A stretch of 64,000 nt of DNA. It comes from Sphagnum compactum (taxonomy: Eukaryota; Bryophyta; Sphagnopsida; Sphagnales). Positions 23,060-42,954 of the stretch are shown here, piece by piece; position 1 is the first letter of the stretch, and each line of letters begins with the position of its first letter. The position numbers and the translations under genes were made by a program. The DNA lies in contig OZ234500.1 of NCBI GenBank assembly GCA_965153455.1, positions 10,726,001-10,790,000 of the forward strand, read 5' to 3'. The notes below the pieces were generated by a model that searched no databases, was not told the DNA's origin, and was given only the letters and a program-made list of their open reading frames with translations.

Positions 23060-26000
23060 ATGTCTCCATACCAAGAAGTCTTTCTCAAGATGTATGCCTT
23101 CTGTCCATGTGTTTCCTTGCTCCTAACAAAAAATCTTCACTATTGTTTCCATTATGCAATGCATTCTTGTTCTGTATGCTAGCTAGAGTATTTTAGCATT
23201 TTTACAGAGGCAGGTGGACTTGTGCTGAGTCATGTCCCTGTTGCTTCAGAGTCAAGGATATGTACTTCCATGTGAATGGCAAATCGATTCTCAAAGCTCA
23301 ACTGATTGCCAATGGTGTGTATGACATGGTCATGAATGTATAAGTTCATGTCCTGTATATCACTTGAAAAAGAGATGAGCTGAACATTAATCATCAAATT
23401 CAGTTGTGGCATACAATTATCAAAAGGGAAGTGCATTCACATGTGTACCAAAGGTTTGGTCAATGTTCACTCTATAATTCCAGGTTAAATTTTAAGGATG
23501 TGATTGACAAGTCTGGATGTCATTTTCATGAGTTCTATGGGTGTTTTCTCTCAGGAAAATCTGTATAATGCTTAACCCCCTATATAGGGTTAATCAGAAT
23601 TTCAAATTATCTGGGTTTGACAGCCAATCAATGTTTGAGAGATGAGGTCTAACACATTAGGGCATCTTCTTGCACAGAATGCAGCATGGCTGGATAGAGA
23701 AATAATCTGTGATAGGGACTTTGACTATGATTACTTTGGCTTCAAGACCTTGGAGCCATCTTACCTTCTCAAAGTCAACGGGCGAGTTGTGGAGAGACCT
23801 ACACATGCTGATGTGGGTGGTTGTTGGCATTCACAAATCTGATGTTGAAGCTGTTCTCAAAACCTACCATACAATGTCCCAGCTCTCACTCATGCTTCAC
23901 CCACTCTCTTCAATGCTGGATGCAAGGCCCCAGGTTGGAGATTTTCTTCTGGAATCCATTCACTAATGACATCAATCTTCTGGGTGCGGTTAGCATGCAG
24001 GAGGTCCTTGTATGTGCCTCTCTTATGCCCTCGGCTAAGATGATTGCTTGTACACAGACAAGCTAAAATGGAATTAATCATATTTTGACAAGATTGTTGC
24101 AGCTTGAATGAGGATACTATTGACTTTTTCAATTTTCTACATCTCTTGAGAGTTAGCCAATGTCATGACTGACTCTCCCCATTGATTTTGGAATTGCAAT
24201 AGAAACTTAGGACACAGATGTTTTATAATGGTTTGCCTGAAATTTTGGTTGGAGCATTATACAATTTTCTACATCCACTGTGTGGAGAGTGGGGAGTTAT
24301 GGAAGCTAATGCTGCTATTCATGATGGAAGGGATGGTCTGGCACTCGGTGTGAGGCACTCATAAGGTTATGACCACACTAATTCTTGTTGTGTTGGTTTG
24401 GGTTCTGCCAGAAATTGACAGAACTGGTAAATTGTTGTTGTGGAGATTACACTGCAATCTCTTACTTATGCCTTCATCTTGAATACTGGATTGCATCTAA
24501 ACACACTTCTGGCAGGCATCTGCAGCTCAGCAGCTGTTTTCTGGTTTGTATGAAGGAGGACAGCACTGAGGGCATATATGATACATTGAAAGAATGTGCT
24601 GTAATCAGCAAGTCTGCAGGGGGCATTGGGTTGTGAGCACACAAAATCCATGCTACAAGCAGTTACATCGATGGAACAAATGACACATCTAATGGCATCA
24701 TTTTGATGCTCTGAGTCTTCAACAACACAGCCCACTACATTGATCAAGGTGGTGGCAAGAGGAAGGGTAAGATTGATAATTTTTGCATTTATTGCCATTG
24801 AATATTATTGTGGTGCCCTTGCTTTTATGATCTCAAGCCTGTAGTCATTCTTGAACATATTTTATTGCATGGGTACTGAATGGTGGTTTACTTGTAAGAA
24901 GTGTATATGCATTTGCAGTCTACGTGGAGCCGTGGCATGCTGATGTATTTGATTGGCTGGATCTGAGGGAAGAACCATCACAAGGTACAAAGATCATTAT
25001 TGTGCACTCTTGAATGGCATCCATTTGTGCTCATGTGCTTTGTTGCTTTTGACTTCTGAGTTTGTTATATGTTCTGCAGGAGGAGAGTAGAGCTCATGAC
25101 TTACTGCATGGCCTTGGGTTCCTGACCTCTTTCTGAAACATGTCCAAAAGAATAGTGCATGGCCACTCTTCTGTCCAAATCAAACTCCAGATTTCACAGA
25201 CCTCTGGGGTGATGAATTTGAGAGTCTATATGTCAAGTATGAGAAAGAGGTGCACTCCTTCTCAGAGCCTGAATGATATGCCTTGTCGGGACATGTCTAT
25301 TTTTTGGGATTTGATTGCTCCTTCTCAGAGATATCTGACCTCTTCTACCTTGTCACAGGGTATGGCCAAGAAGGTGGTTCAAGCTCAAAAGTTATGATTT
25401 GCAGTATTGGAGGCTCAAATTGAGACTGGCAATTCCTACATGCTCTTCAAGGTGTGCATTGTCTTTTCTGAATGGCTGGAATACTATGCCCACTTCGTCA
25501 TATGCAATGACAACAGTCAGCTGAAAGATGAACTGAAAGCATGTTATGTAGAATGATGAGCTTGTTTGATTTTGCTAATCACATTCCATCAATTCCAGGA
25601 TGCATGCAACAGGAAAAGCAACCAACCAAATCTTGGTACCATCAAGTCATCTAATCTGTACACAGAGATTGTGGAATTTACTGGCCCAAATGAAACAGCA
25701 GTATGTAACCTTGCTTCCCTTTGTTTCGTCCATGAGGTCATGTGACCTTGTTAATTGTTACCCTGCTGATTGCTTGTTGCAGATAGCAAAATGCATAATG
25801 TTTGTTTCACACTCTGGCAAGTACTTGCATGTCCAGATTGCTCCAAAAATATAATTGATTTTATTCAAGGTGCTGAAACTCAGAAATCTCAGCATCTACT
25901 TTTGGTTGGTGTGTCACTGAATGAGTTCTTTTGGAATCATCCTACCAAACTCATAGGAGCAAAATAATCACTTCTTTGACTTTGAAAAACTTGGTGAGGT

Positions 26001-26370
26001 ATGTACTGTGATTCCAGGGCTGTAGTTTCAGAGTTCTCCACATACTTTCTGTATGAAGAGGATGGACCCATAATGCCAATGGAAACAAACTGGAAAATCT
26101 TTCCATCCTGGAATGTGCAACTTACTCATGCTGATGCCTTTTAGTGACTTGTCCAGATCACTTCGTTAGTGAAAGAGAACCTGAACAGAATTATTGATGT
26201 TAAGTATAATCCGGTAAAGACTGTCAGATGCTCAATCTTATCCACTGGCCCATTGGAATGGGTGTACAGGGTCAGCAGATACTTTTATCTTGCTTGGAAT
26301 GCCTTTTGACTCCACTGAGGTGATTATTAATTTTTCAGACTCTGCTAGAGAGAAAGAAACCCAAGGGTAA
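23060..26370 (+). pseudogene. RNR1: Ribonucleotide reductase large subunit pseudogene, truncated at both ends
   Basis: Exons and introns match the intact gene at 48815-54111 from the end of exon 2 (near 23065) through exon 11 (about 26157-26322) and a little of intron 11. Exon 1 (ATP-cone) and exons 12-17 (including the tyrosine pair and C-terminal CxxC) are absent. Damage inside: exon 4 keeps [13 protein letters not shown] but loses 2 bp in the ERPQHM region near 23798 and so frameshifts; exon 4 also lacks part of RWFTHAS; exon 6 has an extra base (GAGGGAAGAACC) near 24967; the codon for the catalytic radical Cys is TAC (Tyr) at 25659-25661. Introns are conserved, so it is a duplicated gene. 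It cannot encode an active reductase. The intact CK1 gene follows it tail-to-tail. Confidence 0.92.
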
Positions 26371-27972
26371 TGTTTACTATCCCAGTTTACTGTTTTATTA
26401 GATAAGGGCCTAGTTGCCTAGACATGATCAATCTGGATTATCCCAATCTTGTCCTGAAGCCACCCTGATTATGCTTCAGCTCACATTTGCTGAGTTACTT
26501 GCTGTTAATATCCGTTTGTTAGAAACTGGAATAGCACACATTATCAGTACTGGGAATTACAGGAATATGGAATGCAAAGTGCTGATTGCAATGTGTACAA
26601 ATTTTTATATAAAAAATCTGCACTGAAAGCAAAGCTGACAGCAAAAGAAAAGCTGCTGCCAACCTGCAAGCAGGTTATTACTCCAACACAAAAGGAAATG
26701 CTAGAAAGATAAAGAAATCACCCTGGTTTCTTTATGCAGAGGAAGTCCCCTTGTGTCGGGCACTCCTTAATTTTTGGCCCAGGGCTCAGCCTAACACCCT
26801 CAGCTCCAAGGCCTCAAATGAAGGAATGCCATCAACTTGGGCTTTCCTCTATACAAAAGATTTCACTTAATGTGGAGATCTCATAAAGGACATCAACAGG
26901 GACAATCACCAAGTGTGTTGATATCAAATCTGCCTTCAATTTGCACTGCACATTTATTACACCATTCAGCTTAGTAGCTATGTCCTGAACAGTCCAGGTC
27001 TAAAAAGGCCAGAAAGAAACTGAAATCTCTCTACATAATCCATCATACAGAATTGCAGAGATTCAGATTTCAGATGCAAATGAAATCTAATTGCCACAGC
27101 AAAAAGCTTGGTTATGAGAACGATAATTTGATCGCCTACAGTATGCTGTAGCTAAATCACACTACCAGCTCCAAGAATGGATAGAAATTGGAATTGCGCT
27201 TCCTGTTGACTACATTCACTTTGACTTTGATTTCAAAACATCCTGCTGTGCAAATCCTCTACATGTTACAGACTGACAATGCATACTTAGAGATAAAAGG
27301 TGAATTCTGTGGATCGACTTCTTCATTTGAGTTCTTGACAAATGTAGTACCCGGCTATGCAAACTACAGGCTACAAAGTGTGATCACAAGATGATAGTGA
27401 CACAAATAGGTGTGGCATTGAAATCCAGATTTATGTCTCGCAACAAGGTAAACCTAGACACAACCTATGTGTGCAGAGGCCCTGCACACTAACAACAATA
27501 CTAGACTGTACAGCCGTCAAAGGCAAACATGCTCACCAGCAAATGATTTCCATGATATTTACCAATGCTATGTCTGAATTCACAAATATGGAATCCCTGG
27601 AGGCCAAGCAGGAATGCAAGTGTCCCAAACCAGTTACAGGAACCCTCTTCCCTCCAATGTGCTCACTCTTTTGAAGTTCGGGAGGAAGTAGGGTTCCTTC
27701 CAGAATTTCCACCATTAGTTTCTCGACCCTACAACCCAGCCAGACCCAATGTGAGATGTCTGCTATTAGTTTTTCTAGGGAAATCAGAAAGGAAAGATGA
27801 AAGCCTGGAACTTTCAGGCAGTGTTTGCCACAGAAGTGATGGCCAATGACCACAGATTCTATGTCCAGTCTATGCCTAAAAGTGAGATTGTCACAATATC
27901 AGTACTGACATCTGCAGAAATAGCAGGCACACAGCCAGCTTTCCAACACCAACCTAGACAACTTTATTGCCT
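26371..27972. other. Spacer between RNR1 relic and CK1 stop; shared 3' flank
   Basis: No gene supported. From about 26.9 kb on, the sequence matches the 3' flank of CK1 copy A (15.1-16.57 kb); the last 0.6 kb, from about 27.39 kb, also matches copy D (from 55.54 kb). It probably contains the CK1 3' UTR, read on the minus strand. Confidence 0.6.
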
Positions 27973-32916
<4,944 letters not shown>

Positions 32917-33660
32917 CGAAGAAGACCTGTTGCACGTTTACAACGTTTCTTGGAGCTTTTGGCTGTCAGTGGCGACAACACGAAGACTCACATGCTGTAA
33001 CAAATCTGCTCAAAGCCAAGACCTCCTCCTTACTTCTACCCGGAATTCCACCTCCTTGGAATTTACTTGCAAAATGCCCTAAATGCTGCAGTGCAGTCGT
33101 TTCACAAACCCCTTCGGAAATCAATCGCAATCGAAATACCTATGGCCGACACACGGTTCACACATTGGACTCCTCCTCTCACCCCCGTTATTGTTGTCTT
33201 CACCACACAAAACCTCACTACATGGAACCTCTTTATGATAGCACTAGTAAGTATCTCCGTCACCTCTCCTACGTAACACAACAAAAGAACCAGATCCAAG
33301 CTCCCATAAACACTCTGTCTCTTCCCTCCTTCTCAAACCCTATCCGTCCTTATCTCGTCTCCACAGCCTCCTCCTCCTCCTCCTCCTTCTCTTCCTCCTC
33401 TCCAGCCCATTTCTCCACCGAATCGCCCCGCGTTTGTGGCCACCAAACGGCCTTGCCCTCGCTACAGTCGAGACAAAAACCAACGCCCGCACTGTACGAT
33501 CCAGGCTTCAGGTGTGCACAGAAGAGAAACGCTAGGTTAGCAATAACGAATGCAAAGCGACGAGAGCGCCATCGCCATCATCAGTCCTCTCCTCTCTCTC
33601 TCTCGTGTTTTCCTAACTGCACGTTAACCCTATGTTCTCTAACCACGGTTTAAAAGTGAC
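32917..33660 (-). promoter_or_regulatory. Upstream and 5' leader region of the CK1 gene
   Basis: The flank is GC-richer than its surroundings and carries simple repeats: (TCC)n at about 33367-33390 and (CT)n at about 33586-33604 on the plus strand, which are GGA and GA tracts in the CK1 sense. Plant CK1-like genes often have such GA-rich leaders. No transcription start can be assigned. Confidence 0.4.
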
Positions 33661-36600
33661 CAGTCTAGTTATCTCTGTGGATGGCATCTTCAGCTGAAAT
33701 GCTTCTTTGTTTTGTGTGCAGAAGAAATGCTTCGTTGTTTGTGTGCACAAGAATCGCGACTTGTTTGCGTCCACAAGAATTTGATGGGGTTGAACTCATT
33801 CTGTTGCTGAAAACCATCAAAGACTTCACTTTTTAAGGTGACATGATGATGAAGTCTGGTGCGGAGAGAGAGAAAGCAAAGAATTCTTCCAAGAAAAGTG
33901 TGGAGAATTGTGTTGTTGTCGGGAAAACAGCAAAGAGCTAAATGCAGAAGAAGACTGTTGTGGAGAAATAGCAAGACTTAATTTGTGGAGAAAGAAAGCA
34001 AAGAGACTTTGGATAACTCTGTTGTGGAGGAACCACAAGAGTTTGATAGTGTGGAGTTTGCAGCAAGACTACATATGGGGAAAAAACCATGTGGTGAAGG
34101 TGTAGTAGTAGGAGCAACTCTTGGTACGATCTGGGGTCCCTGAGTTGTTGTGTGTTGTCGGGCGTGGTAACCTCTCTCTGCATGTAGAGACAGAAACATT
34201 GCATATGCAGAGCTGCAAGTAAGTTGCCAGACCTAATTATTTCCCTCTGAAGTGGAACCAAAAGCTCATGAAAACTGAATTCGATCTTTTCATGGTGACG
34301 ATTGTTATTATAATTTGTGTCACATAGTCAACAAATTTCAAGGAGTTGGCCAAGTAGAATTGCACCCACTGATCCCCAAAACCTACACCTCCACCTCCTG
34401 AACCATGCTAATTTGCTTTCTTTTGAGGAATTTTTTTATGCCTTGTAGCTTGGCTTGTCCATTGTAAATGCTCTGTTTAGCTCAAGTTCCTTTCTAGTAC
34501 ATTTCATCAGGGAATTCTCATGGAATTTAAGGATTATAGATCACAGAAATGCTCAAACTAACATTGCCAAACACCATTTTTTCTGTGAAAGTGGAACTGT
34601 ATCTAGTCAAGCACCAAGGTTGTCCATTACAAGTTGAAGAAACATGTCATGTTATGTTTTTGATATGTTTGCTAATGTGGAATCCTCTTTGGCAGTTTAT
34701 GAGCAATTGGCATCCAATCAAAGATGCATGCTGCACCTGATCTGTATTCCTAACTCAACTGGTGTGGGTGTGAAAGAGCTCCCATTTAACACAACACAAA
34801 GATTCACAATTACTTTGGGTCAAATCCAGGTATGAAGTGTAATCTGACACATAGGCAATAAGAAACTTAACATGTTTCCACCCACAGATATCTCAACTAT
34901 GAATTCAGATGAGGTTCTTAGTAATGGATCTGCAGATTATCGGCAAATTGCACATAACAGTTTTCGTAGTAACATCACATGAAGATGACCTAGCCTTGTG
35001 TGATTTTTGGATTTGATTTGTGCTTGCAGCACATGCTTAAATCACTGATAATCCTTTGAGCAGGTTCTTCAGTTATTTGCTCCTTGAAGTTTCAGGGGCT
35101 GACTCATGAATAACCCACATGGTTTGTGAATGTAGGTTCAAATCTGGATCTGGCTGGATCATGTGTCTGTTCCCTTCCAAGAGATGTCAAAGGAGTCTCT
35201 CTGCTTTCTCCTTTTGCCTTCCTCTCCCATCAAACTCTGAAGCATCTCTTCAGAAGTTTATTACACTGCCTAATATTTTTCTGGTCACACCTGTATCAAT
35301 CTTTACCTGACCTATACTTCTCTAAATATGCCACTTATCCTTATATTTTTGTGGTAATCCTTCGTACAACACTTTTTTGTTCAATTGGGTTGTTGGTCTT
35401 GTGAGAATTCTAGTTGAGGGTTGAGCCAAGTGAAGTCCTTTTCTGGAATGAAGCCAACATGTTTGGTGCCTTCTGTTTGATAATTTCTTACTGCAGATGA
35501 CAGCTTTCTAGGATTTTTCTTTGGAAGTAACACAATTTTGCTTATGAGCTTGACGTTACATTGGCGTCCACAGTGTCTCTATCTTTCACCCTCTCCCTTT
35601 TTTTCTCTCTTGCTGTATATGGTTACCTTTACCTCTTTATTGCCTTTCCACATGCTCTCTCTCTTTTCCTTTCACTCTCCCTCTTCATATTCCTAGTTTT
35701 ATATTTCACTTTCTCCTTCTTTTTGTTGCGTGCTCTTCACCACTCTGTATGTTTCTTTATCAGTATCTTGTCCGCCTTCTATTCCCTTGGCTACTTCGAT
35801 CAGGTTTTTAAGACCAATTTTATCAACTCATTCACACATTTCTGTTTGTTTCTGTTTGTCCTTCTATCAGCTTTTGTTTCTCTCACAGCCTACCTTGACG
35901 AGTCCTTGCTTGCTCAAACTGATCAGGCCATGGAGAATTGGAGTTGAAATTAGTTCTTTTTCCTTGAACTGTGTTGTCTTACTGTACCTGCTGAAATACC
36001 CTTTATATGTGAAGGGAAGGCATATACTCTACATGAATATCAACTCAGTATGACCACACGGAACTACGCATTGGATCCTTCATATGTGAACCCCAGTGCA
36101 ATATCAATTACCTTTTGCCAGCAATGTTGTCAACATGAAGTGTATAAGGCAGTTTACAATGGTTACATATCCTCAAATCCCCTTATGCAGTTGACAATGA
36201 AGGCTGAAGAATTGTGTCCTGCAATTCAAGGTCAACTTGATAAATTAACAGTGGGAAGATGTTTGGCTGCTCCCATAGGATATAAAGCAAGTCCTCAATT
36301 TATTGCTACTGAAGATGTTGCATAAGTCTTCCATTTCATGCTACCAGAGATGTTGCATTTTCAGCTTTGGTCACATGAACAATATCAAGGGTTGTTGTGG
36401 ATTCCCCCTAGTACATTTGTAATTGCCAAGATCTTGAGTCAATCACAAGACAATTATTGTCTTGCAGTTTGGAAATCACGACTATGTCTTGCAAGATTTT
36501 GTAAGCTGTGGAATAGATGCAATCCAACACAAGGCATGAATTTGCCAAGGCAGACCTTGTGATCATCCATTTGAGTTGTGCCTACATGGGTGAAGAATGT

Positions 36601-39600
36601 TTTGAAGTATTGAATCTGGTTTAAATATGTTTAAACAGAAAAGAAATCCTAAAGTTGGAAAAATTGTAGAAATCAAACTATGGCACAACATTTGAAACTA
36701 TTGCTCCACTGAATAATGAAAAGATTATGCTAGTAGTAAAATCAATGAACAAGCCTTTGGATATTGAAGGAAGGAAGAACTGTGCAAGTTGTACTTGATT
36801 TGTAAAAGAATGGTAAATTTTCTCCCTTGTGGTCTCTCTGGAGGTTGTTAGAAGAACAAAAAGTCTTGATAAGAGGAAAGCACATTGCATCTCAAAGTTC
36901 TCACCAAGCTCTATCCATGACTCCTCAGGAATCCTTGAGGATTTTGGGAGAAGAGAAGCACCCTCTTGTTCAAGGTTTTTGGTGTAGTTCTCCTTACATT
37001 ATTACTCAAGAACTTGACATTTGAAATCAGCAACTCTCAAGGTCTTTCCCACAAATTCATAACTACCAAAAACCCAAGCTATAATCCCAATCAACTCCAA
37101 TTTCTTTCTCACCAAACGTGCAAATTTAAAAGCTCAACTTGACACATCAATAACCACATTCCTAGCTCATGACATCCCTTATCCCATTCTTCATGGATGT
37201 AGCTGAGCACAAAAAGAATTAATCCCTAACTTCCCTTATTTAATTCCACCATACATGCAATCTTCATGCCCATTTTTAAGAGTCATTTTTTGGCCACATA
37301 ACTCATTCTTAAAATACATTTCCACCAAAAACTATATAATATGTATGTGCTCCAAGCTTAATTCCAACACTGCACAACAACAAAAGAATAGTGAAACATG
37401 CAATAAAGTGAAGTTAAGTCCCAATATCCGCTTGTAACCCATTAATTCCAAGTGAAAAAGTAACCACCTTCAACAATTTTTTTGTTCTAAATGTAAAGAT
37501 GGACCATGTCCAAGAATTTTCCAACTTCACCCCTACCAAAAACAAGCTTGACACAATCAGTTCAAGCTCGCTTTTGTATGTACACATCTTCACTTTCATT
37601 TCTTGTACATGCTCACCTAAATTGCTTTAAACAATTGGATGACACAACGCTAGACAACACAAAAACAAAACAAGCTAGATGAAAACTTAATGCAATGTTA
37701 CATGTCATCACATGCATGACTACATCCATATGACATGCATGACATTGGACAAGCTAATCCACACATATAATCACATGGACATGTCAATGGAATGCATGTG
37801 ACAAGGTAAGTGTGTCACATAACCTAATGGCATGGCAATAATTAGCAAGGTGTTGGTACAATAGTGTTGGGGAAGCATAAATGGAAATAATGGGACCTAG
37901 TGCAAGCAAAATAGGCAAAATAGGCAAACTTCTCTTTGCCACAATATAGACCCTTGGCCTATGTAACATCAAGTGTTGGTTGAATTTTTTTATAAAATAC
38001 TTTTACTATGGTTTATGAAGCACCTTTAAATTTAGGAAACTATTGTAACTAGTAGTAAAAGTTACATTTAGAAGGGGTGTGTTACTACATGTGGTCAAAT
38101 AGAAGGTACCATTTTTTTATAAAAACAAGTTCTTCATTCCTTAGAACACACTTATTGAAGGTTTCATCTAATCTAGATATGAAAATAGTTCCCTTTCTCT
38201 CTCTTATTACTAATAGCCTAATTGTAAATCAAATCATAATATCAACTCGGTAGCATTGTTGTGAATGAATATTATATTATATTTTCATCTACAAAAATGG
38301 CGATATATTTTGTGGCTGATATAGGCATGTTGCAAGACATTAAGGCAATTATTTTGAGGACATCTTTCTATACATCCAATGTGTTTTCCTTATATTTGCT
38401 ATTATGCATTAATAGCTCTTTTCATATAAATTATGTACACTCATTAACCTTTTGGTAAACTCAAAGTTCAATAATTAAAAACACATATTATGAAGCTAGG
38501 AAGCACATCATGTAATGTGTACATGTATTGTTCACATGACACAATTTTTCATGTTTTTAAGGGAGATCTTGTAGATGTATTTGGTAGGTGCAAATGTTAC
38601 ATTAGAATTGCTTTATACAAACTTTAAAACAATGCAAATTGTACTCTCAATAGCACTTTCAATACCTACAATCTATTGTTTCAATTCATTCAAAATCATC
38701 TATAAACTATATTCACACATTTTTCTTATTGCAGATATTGTTCCATTATTTCCCAAACTTTAAAGTATCTTAGATAAACAAAATCATTGATCATTTAGTT
38801 ATTCATTCAAAAAACACTACAATCTAGAGTATATTCATTATTCTTCATCAATTTTCTATTGCTCTCTTTACTCAAAATTGAACATATCAAACATTTGTAG
38901 TTTAAAATGTAGAAAGCAAAAATGAAAAACATGAAAAATCTATGGTTCACAATCCGATAAAACTTTAAATTTCATAATGTGTCTTTATTTTACCTCCAGC
39001 AATTCTTCAAGTCTAACTTTGTCTAGGAAAAACAATAAAATTTCCTTCATCAAATTCTAAAACTACATCTGAACTCTTGTCCCTCCAAAAGTAATTTCAA
39101 AATCAAATTGATCAAAGGTTTTAATCCTATCCACTAATCAAATGTCTCCATCCTACCTTGTTAGACCTTTGCCATGCACCAAGTAACAGTATTATATGTA
39201 AAAGTGGAACCAATGTGGAGTTTTTATTGCAAGATGTTGTTTGCAACTTATTGTGGGATTATGTTTTGTGGTACAAGTGACGTTTTCAAAATCAATGGCA
39301 TCACACATTCAATTAGTAAGGTTGACATTTGAAATCAAAATGAGGTGTTATATTTTCAAAACATGTTTTTGTTCCTTTTTAATATTTGTAACTTGTTATT
39401 GTTCATTTTGGCATTCATTTCTATTATTCATTTTACAAAATTCTTTAAGAACCTTACATCTTATTGATGTGGTTATACTTTTATCGAATCCAACGTCTCC
39501 ATATATTTCAAATTTTGAGCTTTAAAAAAATTTCATCTTAATAAAATCAAGAAAGGTAAACAATCATGCAAACAATTTGTCACATGCAAAGATTGTTGTT

Positions 39601-41556
39601 GAAACCTACCTTGCTTAATTGGCTAGGTTTCAAATGGAAACCTACATTAAAATCTTTGTATGTGTCTTGAAATTTGAAATGTAAATGCCATTTGAATTCC
39701 TTAACAATATCAAGGATGTTGAATATTCTACACAAGTTGAAGATGCACATTTATAAATGAGAACAAGACTTGGACTACATTAAAAAATAAAGTTGAATAT
39801 TAATTCCTCTAGGTTCCTCTTAAAGCTCTTGCAAGGTAATGATTGCTTAATCTATAACTAATATTGTTTAAAGATTTTTTAACATTGTATGTGTTGAAAA
39901 AAATGTCACTAAGGGAGGTAGCATCAAAATTAGATTTGTTCAATTGAATTTCCATTATTTTCAATAAAATTTTCAAATCTAGTTATTAGATTGATGATAA
40001 ACTCCTTTGTAGAAGACCATCCTTGGACCTTGAAAAAATCTTTAACTATTATAGGTTAAGGTCAAGTTCAACAATAAATAATCCTTAAAAACCTTAAGTG
40101 AATATTTTAGAAAATGAAACATTGAGGTGCTCAAATCTATGACAAATTCATATGTCAATTATCAAAATATTCTTCTTTTGGTGATAATGGTGATGAATTG
40201 TGTATTGGCATTTAGGATCGATTAGACCACCACATCATGGCTAAACCTTTCCTTTTAGTTATAATTAAGTAATGTACAACCAACTTGGTCATTACATCAC
40301 AAACTTCTAATATCATGGAATTTCAATAAAATTGTGCGAAAGTTGTAAAACAATATATTTGTGCAAAATTCATGGACTTCAAAATGTAAAAATGACATGA
40401 TATAGATCATTTATATATAAATGATGCATTTTAAAAATTTATGATGTTTTGATGTGAAATATGTAAAATTTACATTTTAATAAAATCCATGCAATTATTG
40501 TTATGTAATTTTGAATAAAACTATGTAATTTTGTGTATTAAACACGAACATTCATGTATGTCATAAATAAACAATGTCTTGTCTGTTTCAATATGTACAA
40601 ATATCATTCATATTATCCATAACATGGAATTCATGTGTTGTTTGTATGAACTTACAAAAATAAGATTTTGCACAAAATTTGTATGAACTTATGAAGCTTG
40701 GAAAGTTTGTGATATAGCCTTTTTTATGGCCAAATTGTAATTGATCCAATGTATCCAAGTACTTGATGATTTTTTATTATCTTGATGTTAATAAATTGTA
40801 TGTAACTCTTGGTACATCCATATGATTAAATTAAAATATTTACATTTGTACTTTGAATGAATTTGATTAAAATTTTAATTTAAAAAATGATTATTATTTT
40901 TTGAAAAAAACATTATTTTCTTGAAAGTAATCAAGGGTGTATGCACTAATGAGTGGTTCATTTTTTGGGGAAAAAAAAATAGTCCACACACAGTTCATCA
41001 TATCATGTTAATAGAATCTAATATCATTGCATCAAATTTTCAATATCACAAAATTACAATAAAATTTGTGTGAAAATCGTAAAACAATATGTCTATGCAA
41101 AATTTATGATTTTCAAAGTGTAAATATGGCAGACACACACACACAATTTATATATATATATAATGTGTTTTTTTTACTTATGATGTTTTGATACACAAGA
41201 AGAAATCTTGGGTTTTCCACTACCCAAATCCACTATGTTTTTAGTGAAATGGGACAAAATTCACTAATATAAAATTTTCATGGTTTTGGTAAAAAAAAGA
41301 CTAATTGATTATGACAGATTTAGTGAAATATTTTTTAGTTGTTTTGGGTGATGACATGTTGCACTATGTAATTTGTAGTTTTAAAACAATGACATGGATA
41401 TTATGAGGTCTCAAGGTAATATGACATGGATTGACATGCCACATCATCATGTAACACATTTTAAGTTTTTTCAACCTTTTTAAAATAAAATAAAATTTCC
41501 GATCATGGATTGTAAATTTTTCACAGCATGCCATAACAAAAATACATGCCATGATT
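33661..41556. other. Long intergenic region, no gene seen
   Basis: Open frames here are short or have strongly biased composition; none resembles a known family. 33.8-34.1 kb has imperfect repeats of TGTGGAGAA and AGCAAAGAG. From about 37 kb on, the DNA becomes very AT-rich. The stretch 37.68-37.80 kb is dense in CATGCATGAC-like words. I found no reverse transcriptase, integrase or transposase sequence. Confidence 0.55.
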
Positions 41557-41572
41557 TAATAATAATAATAAT

Positions 41573-41608
<36 letters not shown>
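41557..41608. repeat. Microsatellite (AAT)n followed by (AT)n
   Basis: An AAT run of about seven units passes directly into a pure AT run to about 41607. Confidence 0.95.
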
Positions 41609-41612
<4 letters not shown>

Positions 41613-42951
41613 AAATGTTTTGAATATATTCACTATCATCATACATGTTTCATATCTCATATTTATACATGATACATCAATGTATATACACATTACATAC
41701 ATTAACACACACATCCATCAAGGTTTGAACCCAAAACTTCATGAATATGCACCAAGGTCTTACCACCAAACCATTTCAAGTCTTTAATAAAATAAAAAGA
41801 AAGTTTAATTTTATCTTCGACATGAAGCTATTTAAAAAATTCAAACTTTAACATACATTTTCTTTTTCAAAATTTATCCAAATGTTACAAATGAAAACAT
41901 GATCTTGAAATTTATTCAATAATCTATTCACGAAAATAATTATAATTATGATTATGCAATATCAAGGGTTCAAAAAACAACTTGGAAAGAAATCTACAAA
42001 TCTTTTTTGTGTAAACTCATCTACACTATTCATAATTGGGATTGAATTCAATGTGATTCAAAAATGCTTTCATTAAATCTTTATCAAAGATATTTTGATT
42101 TGTGTAAAATATATGTTCAATTTTTGAAAAATTGTAAGTTTTGTTTTCCTCAATATGATTTTGTGCAATTAAAAAAATAAATTGTTGCGATGTTATTTGA
42201 ATTGTTATCACCCATAAATAGTTTTACCCATATTTGCATCTAAAAGAATTACATAGTTACAAAATTGTTTAAATCCTTCAATATTACTTTGAAAAAATAT
42301 CAATTTTAAATTTGATAAGTTTTTTTTTTTGAAATAACTATTGTTTATGTGTCCCCTTTTTAAATTGGAAAAAAATGGTCACTAGAAGAAAAATTAATTA
42401 AATAATCAATATAACCATTTTTTCTCAACATCATATTTCTTTAACAACATTAGTTATAGATTAATAAAAATGATTAATTACAAAAATTTGAAAAAAAATC
42501 ACATCATGTTATTTATATATATTTTTCTACTAATGTAGCAATACATTTTACCATTGTAGAAATAAAAGAAACATAACGTGATATTTTGGAATTAAATAAT
42601 TGGATTACCCTCCCCCGCCCTTTAGTCAACAATATTTGTTGTTTTATCTTGGGTGGCAAATTTTCTCAAGTTGGTGGTTCTTTTGGGGGGAAAGTTAGAA
42701 AATAATGAAATTTCAAAAGAAAAATTCAAAGGGGGTCATTCCTTTAAAAAATAAAAAAATTCTGTGAATAAAAATATAAATTGTGATATATATATAAATT
42801 ATGTAATAATTAATAATTAAAACATATATATTAATATATGTTGGTTTAAATATGTGTATATTTAGAAAATTAGGTAATAATAGGGTGAGAAACAATAGGT
42901 TAAACAGTCATATAATACATTCCAAAAAATGTTTTGTTTGATGCACATGGT
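41609..42951. other. Intergenic, AT-rich, no gene seen
   Basis: Very AT-rich, with many homopolymer and TATATA tracts. No protein-coding or RNA gene recognised. Confidence 0.55.
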
Positions 42952-42954
42952 TTA

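Noticed and set aside
34080-34160. Possible LTR end and primer-binding site (TTGGTACGATCTGGGG)
   Set aside because: It only loosely resembles the initiator-tRNA primer site, with no paired LTR, polypurine tract or retroelement proteins nearby.
35561-35947. 128-codon hydrophobic open frame
   Set aside because: Composition is driven by a T- and C-rich tract; it lacks a convincing ATG start or any family, so it is not called a membrane protein.
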